From: Tidjanibacter sp.
GTDB taxonomy: Bacteria > Bacteroidota > Bacteroidia > Bacteroidales > Rikenellaceae
Reading direction: 5' to 3'
Assembly: GCA_017466345.1 (NCBI GenBank)
Contig: JAFTUI010000011.1
Location: 1-41,029, forward strand
DNA length: 41,029 bases
This document shows, piece by piece, positions 1 through 7,900 of this stretch (positions are counted from its first letter, which is position 1; each line of letters begins with the position of its first letter). A program made the position numbers and the translations under genes. The notes below the pieces were generated by a model that did no database searches, was not told where the DNA came from, and saw nothing but the letters and a program-made list of their open reading frames with translations.

Positions 1-179
1 TCGGATGGCTCAACACGTATTTGAAGAATTGAGACTTGAGACTTGAAAATTGAAACTTGAAAATTGAAAATTTTGGTGCGCCTCTGGCGCAGTAATAAAA
101 ATAAGCAGGCGCAATCTGCACCACAACTTTCAACTTTTAACTTTCAACCCAAAAAGTCGTTGGACAAAAAAACTAAGGT
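1..179. other. Left-edge intergenic region with repeats
   Basis: No complete gene is visible. Positions 3-32 could be the last codons of an upstream plus-strand gene (reading ...GWLNTYLKN then TGA), but nine codons cannot be assigned. Positions 20-64 hold degenerate 7-bp repeats of the AATTGAG/AATTGAA type. A small hairpin (77-82 with 86-91, TGCGCC/GGCGCA) is followed by an A/T-rich run and matches the hairpin at 16667-16681 except for its loop, so it may be a terminator for the upstream gene. Positions 123-148 hold a second set of imperfect 7-bp repeats in inverted orientation. Confidence 0.5.
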
Positions 180-857
180 ATGAAACGAGATTTTGTACAA
201 GACCGCAGAGCGGGAGATAGCAGGGGCGACATTATTTTCGCTCTGTTTGGGCACGCAACAATAGGTTTGGAGTGGAATGGCAAGCACGTCTATGTAGACC
301 CTTGCTGTTCGGAGGCAGATTTTACGACTCTGCCCAAGGCGGATGCTATACTTATAACTCATCATCACGATGACCACTTCGATCCTGAGGCAGTGGAGAT
401 GTTGCGCAAGAGCGATACGGTAATCATTACCAATGCTGTGGTGGCTGCGGAGTTGGAGGGTGCCGAGGTGCTTGGTGAGAGCAATCGCACCTTTATGAAC
501 TCGTGGTTGGCGGTGGAGCGAGTGCCTGCCTACAACATTGAACGCACGCAATATCATCCCCGCGAAAGGGGCGACAATGGCTACATCATTGAGCTGGCAG
601 GCAGGCGCACCTATGTTGGTGGCGATACGGAACTGACACCCGAAATGAGGGCTGTGGAGGGTATCGACTACCTCTTCCTGCCCGTAAATCTCCCCTATAC
701 GATGACCGTAGAGATGGCTGTGAAGGCTGCCAAAAGCATCAAACCACGCATCTTCTATCCCTTCCACACCATAGGCACTCCGCCTGAGGAGATAGCCCGC
801 ATCCCACTTCTTCTTGCCGAAGAGGATATGGAGGTTGTGGTAGCACCTATGGAGTAA
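180..857 (+). CDS. MBL-fold metal-dependent hydrolase (UlaG/UPF0173-like)
   Basis: A 225-residue protein with a single metallo-beta-lactamase fold. Visible metal ligands are the HxHxDH motif at residues 61-66 (THHHDDHFD), H126, D149 in VGGDTE and H196 in YPFHTIG. The length and the opening FGHATIGLEWNGKHVYVDP resemble the UlaG/UPF0173 group, cytosolic hydrolases whose substrates are mostly unknown, so no reaction is assigned. The ATG at 180 gives about 17 residues before the first predicted strand, a little longer than usual for the group; no other ATG lies between it and the fold. The gene converges on the recombinase gene and shares its terminator, the stop codon lying in the hairpin stem. 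Confidence 0.88.
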   Translation: MKRDFVQDRRAGDSRGDIIFALFGHATIGLEWNGKHVYVDPCCSEADFTTLPKADAILITHHHDDHFDPEAVEMLRKSDTVIITNAVVAAELEGAEVLGESNRTFMNSWLAVERVPAYNIERTQYHPRERGDNGYIIELAGRRTYVGGDTELTPEMRAVEGIDYLFLPVNLPYTMTVEMAVKAAKSIKPRIFYPFHTIGTPPEEIARIPLLLAEEDMEVVVAPME

Positions 858-898
858 AAATTAGAGGTTGAAAGCAAAACTTTCAACCTCTAATTTTT
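856..898. terminator. Bidirectional intrinsic terminator, 19-bp stem
   Basis: A perfect inverted repeat (856-874 with 880-898, loop CAAAA) with A5 at one end and T5 at the other, so it can work in both directions. It overlaps the stop codons of both convergent genes (855-857 and 897-899). Confidence 0.9.
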
Positions 899-1886
899 AC
901 TCCAACCAACTAAGTATCTCGCGGTTGGCGGTATCTATGATGGAGTTGTCGAGAGAAGTGAGGTATATGCGTGTGGTCAATTCGGAGGTGTGTCCCATAC
1001 CCGCACTGATGACCGAAATGGGGACATTGTGGTCCCTGGCGGCTGTTGCCCAACTATGGCGAGGAGTGTAGGAGGTTAGTTTGCAGCCACAATTCAACAT
1101 TCGTGAGAGTATCCCCAGATTGCGGTTATAAACATTGAGTGCCCTTCCATACTCCCTATACGCCTCCACTGCATCGGTTGAGGAGAGTAGCGGAAAGAGG
1201 TAGGGCGAGTGTCGAGAGGCATAGCGGTCCAAGATGCGCTGTATGCAGGGCTCAACCCTCACACAAAGCAGTTGCCCCGTCTTGTGGCGTGAGTAGCAGA
1301 TGGTGCCGCCTTGCAGGTTGCTCTTTGTGAGGTAGGCAATATCCACAAACGCCATTCCGCGAGAGAAGTAACTAAACAAAAAGAGGTCGCGACTGAGCGC
1401 AAGCGGCGACTCTTCGGGAAGCGAAAGTTCGTAGAGTTGCTTTATAACCTCCTCTTTGATGGCGCGTTTGCGAGTCTTATCCACCCCCGTATAGACCTCC
1501 ACAAATGGGTATGTTTGTGGGATGAGCTTTTGGCGTACAGCCCTATTATAGACCGCCCTGAGGGTGCGCATATAGAACGAGCGCGAATTGCGCACCAAGC
1601 CATTGTGTATCAGAAAGGCATCGTAACGACCAACCCACTCTTCGTTGATGGCAGCCAAAGGAGTGTCGCTCTCGGTTTGCAGAAATCTTGCAATGCTACA
1701 CATCGCCTTCTGATAATTTTGCACCGCCCCAAAGCGATTTACCGTCCCGAATTGTTCAATCAACATAGCCATATAGTCGAGCAGTGGTGTTTGGGCTGTC
1801 GTAGGTTTCGAGTGTTCGTTTGGCACAAGGTTGCCGCTCTGCGTTGTGGTCTTTTTTGTTCTTTTTTCCATAGGTTTTTTAAGCAT
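897..1886 (-). CDS. Tyrosine-type site-specific recombinase (integrase family)
   Basis: A 329-residue recombinase. Residues ~35-120 fit a SAM-like core-binding domain and residues ~145-325 the catalytic domain. Candidate active-site residues are R176 (FSRGMAF), K202 (SRHKTG), R276 with H277 (SYTPRHSWAT), H299 (GMGHTSE) and the nucleophile Y308 (RIYL). The first His of the HxxR box is Tyr273, a substitution that I recall being common in Bacteroidetes recombinases. There is no arm-binding extension, no excisionase, no tRNA next to it and no phage gene, so it is an orphan: a resident DNA-inversion enzyme or the remnant of a mobile element. The start at 1886 is uncertain; an in-frame ATG at 1871 is an alternative. 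An intrinsic terminator lies only ~18 bases upstream of the start. Confidence 0.9.
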   Translation of the reverse strand: MLKKPMEKRTKKTTTQSGNLVPNEHSKPTTAQTPLLDYMAMLIEQFGTVNRFGAVQNYQKAMCSIARFLQTESDTPLAAINEEWVGRYDAFLIHNGLVRNSRSFYMRTLRAVYNRAVRQKLIPQTYPFVEVYTGVDKTRKRAIKEEVIKQLYELSLPEESPLALSRDLFLFSYFSRGMAFVDIAYLTKSNLQGGTICYSRHKTGQLLCVRVEPCIQRILDRYASRHSPYLFPLLSSTDAVEAYREYGRALNVYNRNLGILSRMLNCGCKLTSYTPRHSWATAARDHNVPISVISAGMGHTSELTTRIYLTSLDNSIIDTANREILSWLE

Positions 1887-1903
1887 TTGAAGTTAATAAA
1901 AAA

Positions 1904-1925
1904 AGCCCCTACGCTTGTAGGGGCT
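1904..1925 (-). terminator. Intrinsic terminator of the CoA-transferase gene
   Basis: On the minus strand an 8-bp stem (1918-1925 with 1904-1911, AGCCCCTA/TAGGGGCT, 6-base loop) is followed by a U-rich run. It lies 26 bases after the CoA-transferase stop codon and directly upstream of the recombinase start. Confidence 0.85.
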
Positions 1926-1951
1926 AATGTTAGACATATCTCTATCGGTTG

Positions 1952-3253
1952 CTATTTGCTCTTCAACCTCAGGAATGAGTAGCCGAAGCGTTCGCAAGCA
2001 GCCCTCTCCAACTCCTCACGCACCGAGGGATGAGCAATCTCGATGAGTGCCTTAGCCCTCTCGGCGAGGTTTTTGCCTTTGAGGAACGCTGCGCCATACT
2101 CCGTAACTACATATTGCGTCTGGAAGCGGGTGGTAACAACGCCCGCACCCTCGGTCAAGACGGGTTTGATTTTCGACACACCCTTTGGGGTTATGGAGTT
2201 CATAGCGATGAAAGTTTTGCCACCCTCAGAGAGTGCTGCACCATACATAAAGTCGTGCTGACCACCCACGCCCGAGAAGATGCGGGTACCTATGGAGTCA
2301 GCGCACACCTGACCCGTAAGATCCACCTCTATGGCGGAGTTAATAGCCATAGCCTTAGGGTTTTGGCGGATGCGGAAGGGGTCGTTCGTCCACGCCACAT
2401 CCTTCACCAATAGGTCGGGGTTGTAGTCCATATAGTCGTAGAGTCTGCGCGAGCCGAGCGAGAGGCAGCAAACAGTCTTGCCCCTCTCTACAACCTTCTG
2501 CGAGTTGTCAATAACACCACTATTTATAAGTGGCACCACACCATCGGTCAGAGCCTCAGTGTGCAGACCGAGGTTTTTGTGGTTCGTAAGTGCCGCAAGC
2601 ACAGCATTGGGAATACCGCCCACGCCAATCTGCAATGTTGCACCATCGGGTATCTGCTCGGCAATGTAGCCGCCAATCTTCCTCTCCTCCTCGTTGGGCT
2701 CAACGGTGGGCAGAGCAACAGGCTCGCAATCAACCCTCACAGCAGCATCTATGCGGTCGATATGTACCAGCGCATCGCCATAGGTGTAGGGAATGCGGGG
2801 GTTAATCTGTGCGATGATAACCTTTGCAGTCTCGGCAGCACTCACTGCCAAGTCCGCCGAAATACCGAAACTGCAATAGCCGTTAGCATCAGGCTCCGAA
2901 CAGTTTAGCAGCGCCACATCGTACTTCACATAGCCCTCCCTAACCAGCGCAGGCACCTCGCCCAAGAAGCAGGGTGTGATGGAGCCATAGCCCGAGGCGA
3001 TAGCCTTGCGGTAGTTGTTTGCCACAAAGAAACTCTGGGGCGTGAAACTCTCCATCATCTCGGGAGTACCATAGGGGATGTCGCGTGTGCCGATGGCGAA
3101 GGCACTATACACCTCCACACCTCGCAGTTCGTCAGCCCTCGCAACCATAGCATCCACCAACACCTCGGGGATACTTGTGGAGCCCTGAACATATACCTTG
3201 TCGAAACTCTTAATCAACTTTGCCGCCTCGGCAGCCGTAACAAAATTAGCCAT
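1952..3253 (-). CDS. Acetyl-CoA hydrolase/transferase family CoA-transferase
   Basis: A 433-residue cytosolic enzyme of the acetyl-CoA hydrolase / 4-hydroxybutyrate CoA-transferase family, which moves CoA between short acids through a glutamyl-CoA intermediate. The expected catalytic Glu is E233 in LGLHTEALTDG; QIGVGGIPNAVL (208-219) is a typical family segment and the length fits. The substrate cannot be read from sequence. Because the window also carries methylmalonyl-CoA decarboxylase and epimerase, propionyl-CoA:succinate CoA-transferase, the last step of propionate formation, is a reasonable inference; acetate or butyrate are alternatives. It lies 46 bases after the aminotransferase gene on the same strand, separated by an AATTGAG array, so co-transcription is possible. 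Confidence 0.9.
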   Translation of the reverse strand: MANFVTAAEAAKLIKSFDKVYVQGSTSIPEVLVDAMVARADELRGVEVYSAFAIGTRDIPYGTPEMMESFTPQSFFVANNYRKAIASGYGSITPCFLGEVPALVREGYVKYDVALLNCSEPDANGYCSFGISADLAVSAAETAKVIIAQINPRIPYTYGDALVHIDRIDAAVRVDCEPVALPTVEPNEEERKIGGYIAEQIPDGATLQIGVGGIPNAVLAALTNHKNLGLHTEALTDGVVPLINSGVIDNSQKVVERGKTVCCLSLGSRRLYDYMDYNPDLLVKDVAWTNDPFRIRQNPKAMAINSAIEVDLTGQVCADSIGTRIFSGVGGQHDFMYGAALSEGGKTFIAMNSITPKGVSKIKPVLTEGAGVVTTRFQTQYVVTEYGAAFLKGKNLAERAKALIEIAHPSVREELERAACERFGYSFLRLKSK

Positions 3254-3261
3254 ACATTACC

Positions 3262-3295
3262 GAATTGAGAATTGAGAATTGAGAATTGAGAATTC
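3262..3295. repeat. AATTGAG 7-bp tandem array
   Basis: Just over four exact units of a 7-bp repeat fill the gap between the aminotransferase stop and the CoA-transferase start. The same array type occurs at about ten other intergenic sites in the window. Confidence 0.9.
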
Positions 3296-3299
3296 GGAT

Positions 3300-4607
3300 T
3301 TATTCTACTAAATTCTCGAACATTGCCAGACGCTCGTCCAGCAGGTTGTAGTGGTGGGGTTTGATTGCCGATGAGCAGGCTCGAATACCCTCGTAGTCGG
3401 AGCCCGTAGAGGCAAGCACAATACCACTCACGCCACACTGCAAGAGTTTTTCGAGCAACTCGCCCCCCTTCATATCCTTGTATCCGATGGTGAAGAAGAA
3501 GCCACTACCAACGGGCTCGTCCACATCCTTGTCGTAGACCAAATGGAAGCCGTGGCGTGAGAGGATTTCGCGAATACGCTCTGTGCGCAAAGCATACTCC
3601 CTTACCTCCTCGCGGTAGTTATATGTGCCCTCCGTAGCGCGGCGAAGCATCTCGGCAAGAGCCATCTGTGCCGAGTGCGACACGCCCGATGAGAGAGTAT
3701 AGACGAGTCTATGCACCAATACATTGCCGAACGAGGGCAGACCAAAACGCTCCCTGAGGTCCTCGCTTTTGCGGGCAAAGAGGTGGTCGGAGATGCAGGC
3801 TACGGCAATGCGCTCTCCTGCATAGGAGAAAATCTTGGATGCACTCATCAGCAAAATGTAGTCCTTAGCCCAAGGCGTAACACTCACCTGTGTGGGGAGT
3901 CCCGTTGCGGGATTTACATCCTTGCGGAAGTCCATAGTGAGATATGCCAAGTCCTCAATCACAACTGCTTCGTACTTATTAGCAAGTTCTCCGATGGTCC
4001 TCAGTTCGCTCTCGGTAAGACACATCCACGAAGGGTTGTTGGGGTTGGAGTAGAGGATGGCTGCAATCCTGCCCGTGGAGAGGTACTCCTCCAACTTGGG
4101 AGCCAACTTTTCGGCTCGATAGTTGTAGACGTCAAAAGCCTCTCGCCTTATGCCCAACACGTCTGCCTGAGTCTTCTGCACGGGAAAACCGGGGTCTATG
4201 TAGAGGATGGTATCCTTCCTTTTGTCAAGCGCAGAGACAGCCATAAGCGAAGCGAAAGTGCCTTGCATAGAGCCTACGGTGGGTATGCAGTGGGCGGGAG
4301 CGATGTCAGCACCAATTATCGCCCTAACGAACTTCGAGGCAGCCTCTTTGAGTTCGGGCTCGCCTTCGAGCGAAGGATAAACGGATGCAACGCCCTCGTC
4401 CAGAGCCCTCTTTTGCGCCTCAACGCCCACCTTTGATGCGGGCAGTCCGGGAACGCCAATCTCGAAGTGTATAAACTCCTCGCCTGTCGCCTGCTCGCAC
4501 TTCTTTACGAGCGACACGAGTTGTCGGATGGAAAGGTCTTCCACCGAGCCGACCTCCATCTGGTGCAATGCGCCCTCAATCAGAGCGCGGTCAATCAAAG
4601 TATTCAT
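3300..4607 (-). CDS. PLP-dependent aminotransferase, class I/II
   Basis: A 435-residue fold-type I aminotransferase. Visible family features are the cofactor-contact region PTVGSMQGTF, the YSNPNNPSW segment that positions the carboxylate-binding Asn, the strand VVIEDLAYL with the Asp that contacts the pyridine nitrogen, and the Schiff-base lysine in SASKIFSYAGERIA. The amino donor is not recognisable; aspartate/aromatic aminotransferase-like enzymes are the nearest group. A Bacteroidetes promoter lies upstream at 4643-4673, and the CoA-transferase gene follows on the same strand. Confidence 0.88.
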   Translation of the reverse strand: MNTLIDRALIEGALHQMEVGSVEDLSIRQLVSLVKKCEQATGEEFIHFEIGVPGLPASKVGVEAQKRALDEGVASVYPSLEGEPELKEAASKFVRAIIGADIAPAHCIPTVGSMQGTFASLMAVSALDKRKDTILYIDPGFPVQKTQADVLGIRREAFDVYNYRAEKLAPKLEEYLSTGRIAAILYSNPNNPSWMCLTESELRTIGELANKYEAVVIEDLAYLTMDFRKDVNPATGLPTQVSVTPWAKDYILLMSASKIFSYAGERIAVACISDHLFARKSEDLRERFGLPSFGNVLVHRLVYTLSSGVSHSAQMALAEMLRRATEGTYNYREEVREYALRTERIREILSRHGFHLVYDKDVDEPVGSGFFFTIGYKDMKGGELLEKLLQCGVSGIVLASTGSDYEGIRACSSAIKPHHYNLLDERLAMFENLVE

Positions 4608-4642
4608 CTTGTAGTTTTAGTAGTGGTTTTAGGTTCAATCCA

Positions 4643-4673
4643 CAAATATAGGCAACTCAACCGAGATTTCAAA
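4643..4673 (-). promoter_or_regulatory. Promoter of the aminotransferase gene
   Basis: On the minus strand, TTTG (4673-4670), 19 bases, then TATATTTG (4650-4643): a full match to the Bacteroidetes -33/-7 consensus, about 36 bases before the ATG. The surrounding text TCAATCCACAAATATAGG recurs at the mce operon promoter (24795-24812). Confidence 0.8.
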
Positions 4674-4722
4674 GCCCCCAAACCACCAAAAATGCCTACT
4701 GCTAAAAAAATAACAAATAATG

Positions 4723-4753
4723 TTTGCCGAAAGAGAAAATAGGTGTATCTTTG
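4723..4753 (+). promoter_or_regulatory. Promoter of gcvH-mdh
   Basis: TTTG (4723-4726), 19 bases, TATCTTTG (4746-4753): an exact Bacteroidetes consensus, ~53 bases before the gcvH start. It diverges from the aminotransferase promoter. Confidence 0.85.
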
Positions 4754-4806
4754 TGGTTAATAAAATCCGAAACAAACACTAATAACTCTAAAAATAACTA
4801 AACACT

Positions 4807-5184
4807 ATGAACATTCCCGCAGAATTGAAGTACTCGAAAGACCACGAGTGGATTAAAGTTGTAGATGGCAACGAAGCATTGGTAGGTATTACCGACTTTG
4901 CACAGGGCGAGTTGGGCGACATCGTATTCGTAGACGTTCCCACCGTGGGTGAGGTGGTTAATGCTCACGAGGTTTTTGGCTCCATCGAGGCTGTGAAGAC
5001 CGTTTCGGACGTATTTCTGCCCGTTACCGGCGAGGTTCTCGAACTCAACCCCGAGGTTGATGCAGACCCCGCACTCGTAAACAAAGAGCCCTATGAGGGT
5101 GGCTGGCTCGTTCGTATCCGTATGGAGAACCCCGCCGAGCTCGAAGACCTTCTGGACGCTGAGGGTTACAAAGCACTTTTGTAA
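4807..5184 (+). CDS. gcvH: Glycine cleavage system H protein
   Basis: A 125-residue lipoyl carrier. It opens with ELKYSKDHEWIKV, typical of GcvH, and carries the lipoylation lysine K64 in the motif GSIEAVKTVSDV. H protein shuttles the aminomethyl group between the P, T and L proteins of glycine cleavage; none of those partners is in the window. Full length compared with the usual ~126 residues. It has its own promoter, and mdh starts 39 bases after its stop with no separate promoter seen, so the two are probably co-transcribed. Confidence 0.97.
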   Translation: MNIPAELKYSKDHEWIKVVDGNEALVGITDFAQGELGDIVFVDVPTVGEVVNAHEVFGSIEAVKTVSDVFLPVTGEVLELNPEVDADPALVNKEPYEGGWLVRIRMENPAELEDLLDAEGYKALL

Positions 5185-5223
5185 TTTATCAATTAATAAA
5201 TAACAAATAATTAGTTAGGAAAA

Positions 5224-6174
5224 ATGGCAACAAAAGTAACTGTTGTAGGCGCCGGTAACGTAGGCGCAACTGCTGCAAACGTAATGGCTATCCGTAAGGT
5301 GGCAAGCGAAGTATGTCTTATCGACATCAAACCCGACCTCTCGGAGGGTAAAGTGCTGGATATGTACCAGACCTCGACTCTTCTGGATTTCGACACCAAA
5401 CTCGTAGGCGTAACCAACGACTATAAGGCTACCGCTAAGAGTGATGTTGTTGTTATTACTTCGGGTGTTCCCCGCAAACCCGGTATGACTCGCGAGGAAC
5501 TTATCGGTGTAAATGCTAACATCGTTAAGTCGGTAGTTAACAACATCTTGGAGTACTCGCCCAAAGCCATCTTCGTTATCGTATCGAACCCTATGGACAC
5601 TATGGCATACCTCACCTTGAAGGCTACCGGTCTTCCCAAAAACCGCGTGATTGGTATGGGTGGTGCTTTGGACTCTTCGCGCTTCCGCTGCTACTTGGCA
5701 AAGGCTCTGAAAGCTGACATCCGCGATGTTGACGGTATGGTTATCGGCGGTCACGGCGACACCACAATGATTCCTTTGGTAGAGAAAGCAAGCTACCGCG
5801 GTGTGCCCGTAAGCCAGCTCCTCAGCAAGAAGAAACTCGCTCAGGTGGCTGCCGACACTATGGTAGGCGGTGCTACCCTCACCAAACTCCTCGGTACTTC
5901 GGCTTGGTATGCTCCCGGTGCAGCTATCGCAAGCGTTGTAGAGAGCATCTTGGGCGACCAGAAACGTGTTATCTCTTCGAGTTGCTACTTGGAGGGCGAG
6001 TATGGTGCTGAGGACCTCTTCATCGGCGTTCCCGCTGTTATCGGCAAGAACGGTATCGAGAAGATTCTGCCCCTCAAACTCACCGCTGACGAGAAGGCTA
6101 AATTTGAGGCAAGCGTTGCAGCCGTGAAGAAGACCAATGAGGTTCTTTATGAGATTGGCGCCCTCACGAAATAA
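5224..6174 (+). CDS. mdh: Malate dehydrogenase (LDH-like MDH)
   Basis: A 316-residue NAD-dependent dehydrogenase that interconverts malate and oxaloacetate. It has the Rossmann motif GAGNVGATAANV (9-20), the substrate-binding Arg in GVPRKPGMTRE that specifies malate, the conserved SNPMDTMAYL region and the catalytic His177 in GGHGDTTMIPL. In fermenting Bacteroidales this enzyme works in the reductive branch from oxaloacetate to succinate, which feeds the methylmalonyl-CoA module at 20.5-24.7 kb. The ATG at 5224 follows an AGGAAAA stretch. The operon ends in a repeat-rich hairpin region from 6172. Confidence 0.97.
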   Translation: MATKVTVVGAGNVGATAANVMAIRKVASEVCLIDIKPDLSEGKVLDMYQTSTLLDFDTKLVGVTNDYKATAKSDVVVITSGVPRKPGMTREELIGVNANIVKSVVNNILEYSPKAIFVIVSNPMDTMAYLTLKATGLPKNRVIGMGGALDSSRFRCYLAKALKADIRDVDGMVIGGHGDTTMIPLVEKASYRGVPVSQLLSKKKLAQVAADTMVGGATLTKLLGTSAWYAPGAAIASVVESILGDQKRVISSSCYLEGEYGAEDLFIGVPAVIGKNGIEKILPLKLTADEKAKFEASVAAVKKTNEVLYEIGALTK

Positions 6175-6298
6175 AAAACGATTTTAGCGGGCAAATTTTG
6201 CACCGCTCTGCGATAGGCGAGTTCCTCATTTGCGACAAGCAAACTGCGGACTCGCCTTCTTGTTTGGTGCAAAATTTTCTCCGTTAAAATAGTTTTTA
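6172..6298. repeat. Structured repeat copy E1 downstream of mdh
   Basis: Two ~31-base outer arms (from 6172 and ending near 6298) are nearly complementary, both containing the sequence for AAATTTTGCACC. They enclose an inner hairpin 6216-6256 with arms GGCGAGT/ACTCGCC. Read on the minus strand the core is CCGCA-GTTTGC-5 bases-GCAAAT-GAGG, the signature of the structured family at 8682, 20460 and 34468. The element starts at the mdh stop and may also end its transcript. Confidence 0.8.
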
Positions 6299-6658
6299 CT
6301 GCTTGGGAAAGTAAACTGCGGAGTCCGCTCCTTCTTTTGGCACAAAAATCCCTCTGTTATATGCGCTTATTGAGTAGAAAGAAATCCCAACACAAAAGAG
6401 GCGTTACGCCTCCGCCTAAAATCCGCTCGCTTATATGCGCTTATTTGTGGTGTTTGGGGAACTTCCCCTCTAGGTTAGAGGGGGTGCTGCGAAGCAGCGG
6501 GGGCGTGTGTTTTTTGTCTAACGTCAAAGGTCCTAAGGCATATAGGGCATATAGGGCTTATAGGGCATATAGGGCTTATGGGAATTTAATGACCTTAACG
6601 ACCTTAATGTCCTTATCAAACCTCCCATTTCCTCCTATTTCTCCCATATCACTCATAA
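6299..6658. repeat. Composite intergenic repeat region (minus orientation)
   Basis: No gene is seen. 6301-6357 is a partial right half of the structured repeat. 6466-6512 is a hairpin module related to 20063-20108 and 40851-40896. 6515-6535 is a GTTAGAC/TTGACGTTAG module in reverse. 6539-6585 is a 9-bp array (GCATATAGG/GCTTATAGG). 6586-6620 is a 9-bp CCTTAA-type array, followed by a C/T-rich stretch up to the truncated surface-protein gene. Read in reverse, the module order parallels that at 34330-34540 and 40760-41029. Confidence 0.75.
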
Positions 6659-7726
6659 TCAATCACTTGTAAAATATCAAAAAGTGAGAGTTCTTTCACA
6701 GCACTCAATCCCAGTTTCAAGTTTGAAGTTCAGAACGCTTTCTTGAAATTTACTGCAGCTAAGGATGCAGTAGTTACCATTGCTGGCGACAACAATCTTT
6801 TGTCGGCTGCAAGCGTAGAGATCACCGGTACAGGTGATGTTCAGTACGTTGCTATCAACCCCGTAGAGGCTACTTTGTCCTACTCGATTGGTGGTGTGCA
6901 GTGCAAAGAGGTAAATTTGCCTTTCGCAGCTAAGAATATCTACAATCTCGGCAAGTTGGTAGCTCCTTACAAGTGGGGTTTCTATGGTGCTCATCAGGGA
7001 TGGGATGTAGAAAATCCCGATAAGATGTTCGAAGTTGCAGAAAATGTTTATGCAGCCAAGAATGTTACTCTCGCTTCCAATGGCTTCAAATTTATCAATA
7101 TCGAAAGCATTAACTATGTAGAGCCCAACAACCCTGTATATGACTTGTATCTCAAACCAAATAGCAACTGGAAATCAGCTAATGCTCGTTTTGCTGCATA
7201 TTTCTTCGGTAATGGCGAAAAATGGGTAAGTATGACCAAAGTAGATAATGATACATGGGGCGTGAATAAACCTACTGATAAAAACTACCCCAGCGTTATC
7301 TTCTGCCGTATGAACCCCAGTGCAGCCGCAAACAACTGGGATAACAGGTGGAACCAAACGGGTAATATTACAATTTCCACCACATTCAATGGCAAGAACT
7401 GTATTTCTATCAACGATGGACAATGGGACTGTGGTTCAAACTTTACCACAAGTACTATTACTGTCGATAATACTCCTTATTGGGAGCGCACTGACTTCGG
7501 TGCTTGGAAAGATAGCGGTAATGGTTATTTCAACTACTCCACCGAAATGTCTGTTGGTGCATGGTATCAAGTTGCTGACAATAACTTAGGCGGTCAGTCT
7601 TACAATATTGGTGTTGATGACTTTACCAAGACATACGATATTTATATCAAAGAGTCGGTACAAACTTGGGGTAGCTTGCTTGATTACACTATTGTTGAGC
7701 ACGGTACAGAAGTAACCTTCGAATAA
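6659..7726 (+). pseudogene. 5'-truncated surface protein (fimbrillin-like plus CBM-like domains)
   Basis: An open frame of ~355 codons runs from just after a TAA at 6656-6658 to the TAA at 7724-7726. It has no ATG near its beginning and no signal peptide; the first usable codon is TTG at 6743. The first ~85 codons (SFKFEVQNAFLKFTAAKD onward) look like the interior of a fimbrillin/Mfa-type beta-sandwich. Codons ~165-260 (YLKPNSNWKSANARFAAYFF; VIFCRMNPSAAANNWDNRW) resemble a carbohydrate-binding-like module seen in secreted Bacteroidales proteins, possibly CBM26-like. The upstream neighbour is repeat sequence, so the 5' end seems to have been lost by rearrangement. A strong terminator follows. 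It is either a pseudogene or a silent cassette; the domain names are tentative. Confidence 0.65.
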
Positions 7727-7755
7727 TCCACTCCTTTAAGGAGTTAGAATAATCA

Positions 7756-7797
7756 AACCGCCTCGGTCATCACGACCGAGGCGGTTGTTTTATATAG
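7756..7797 (+). terminator. Intrinsic terminator after the surface-protein remnant
   Basis: A 13-bp perfect stem (7756-7768 with 7774-7786, AACCGCCTCGGTC) with a 5-base loop, followed by GTTTTATAT. The intact terminator suggests that the remnant was once the 3' part of a functional gene. Confidence 0.85.
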
Positions 7798-7806
7798 GGC
7801 GGATGG

Positions 7807-7881
7807 GAGGTTAAGGAGGTTAAGGAGGTTAAGGAGGTTAAGGAGGTTAAGGACTTTAAGGACTTTAAGGACTTTAAGGAC
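7807..7881. repeat. Double 9-bp tandem array
   Basis: About five units of AGGTTAAGG pass into about four units of ACTTTAAGG with no break in the 9-base register. The array sits between the terminator at 7756 and the stop codon of the four-helix-bundle gene. Confidence 0.92.
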
Positions 7882-7900
7882 TTTAACGTCCTTAAAGGTT

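Noticed and set aside
3-32. Possible last codons of an upstream gene
   Set aside because: Nine codons before a stop at the window edge are too few to support a call.
897-1886. Integrase as a sign of a prophage or conjugative element
   Set aside because: All neighbours are core metabolic genes; no phage, mobilisation, excisionase or attachment-site sequence was found.
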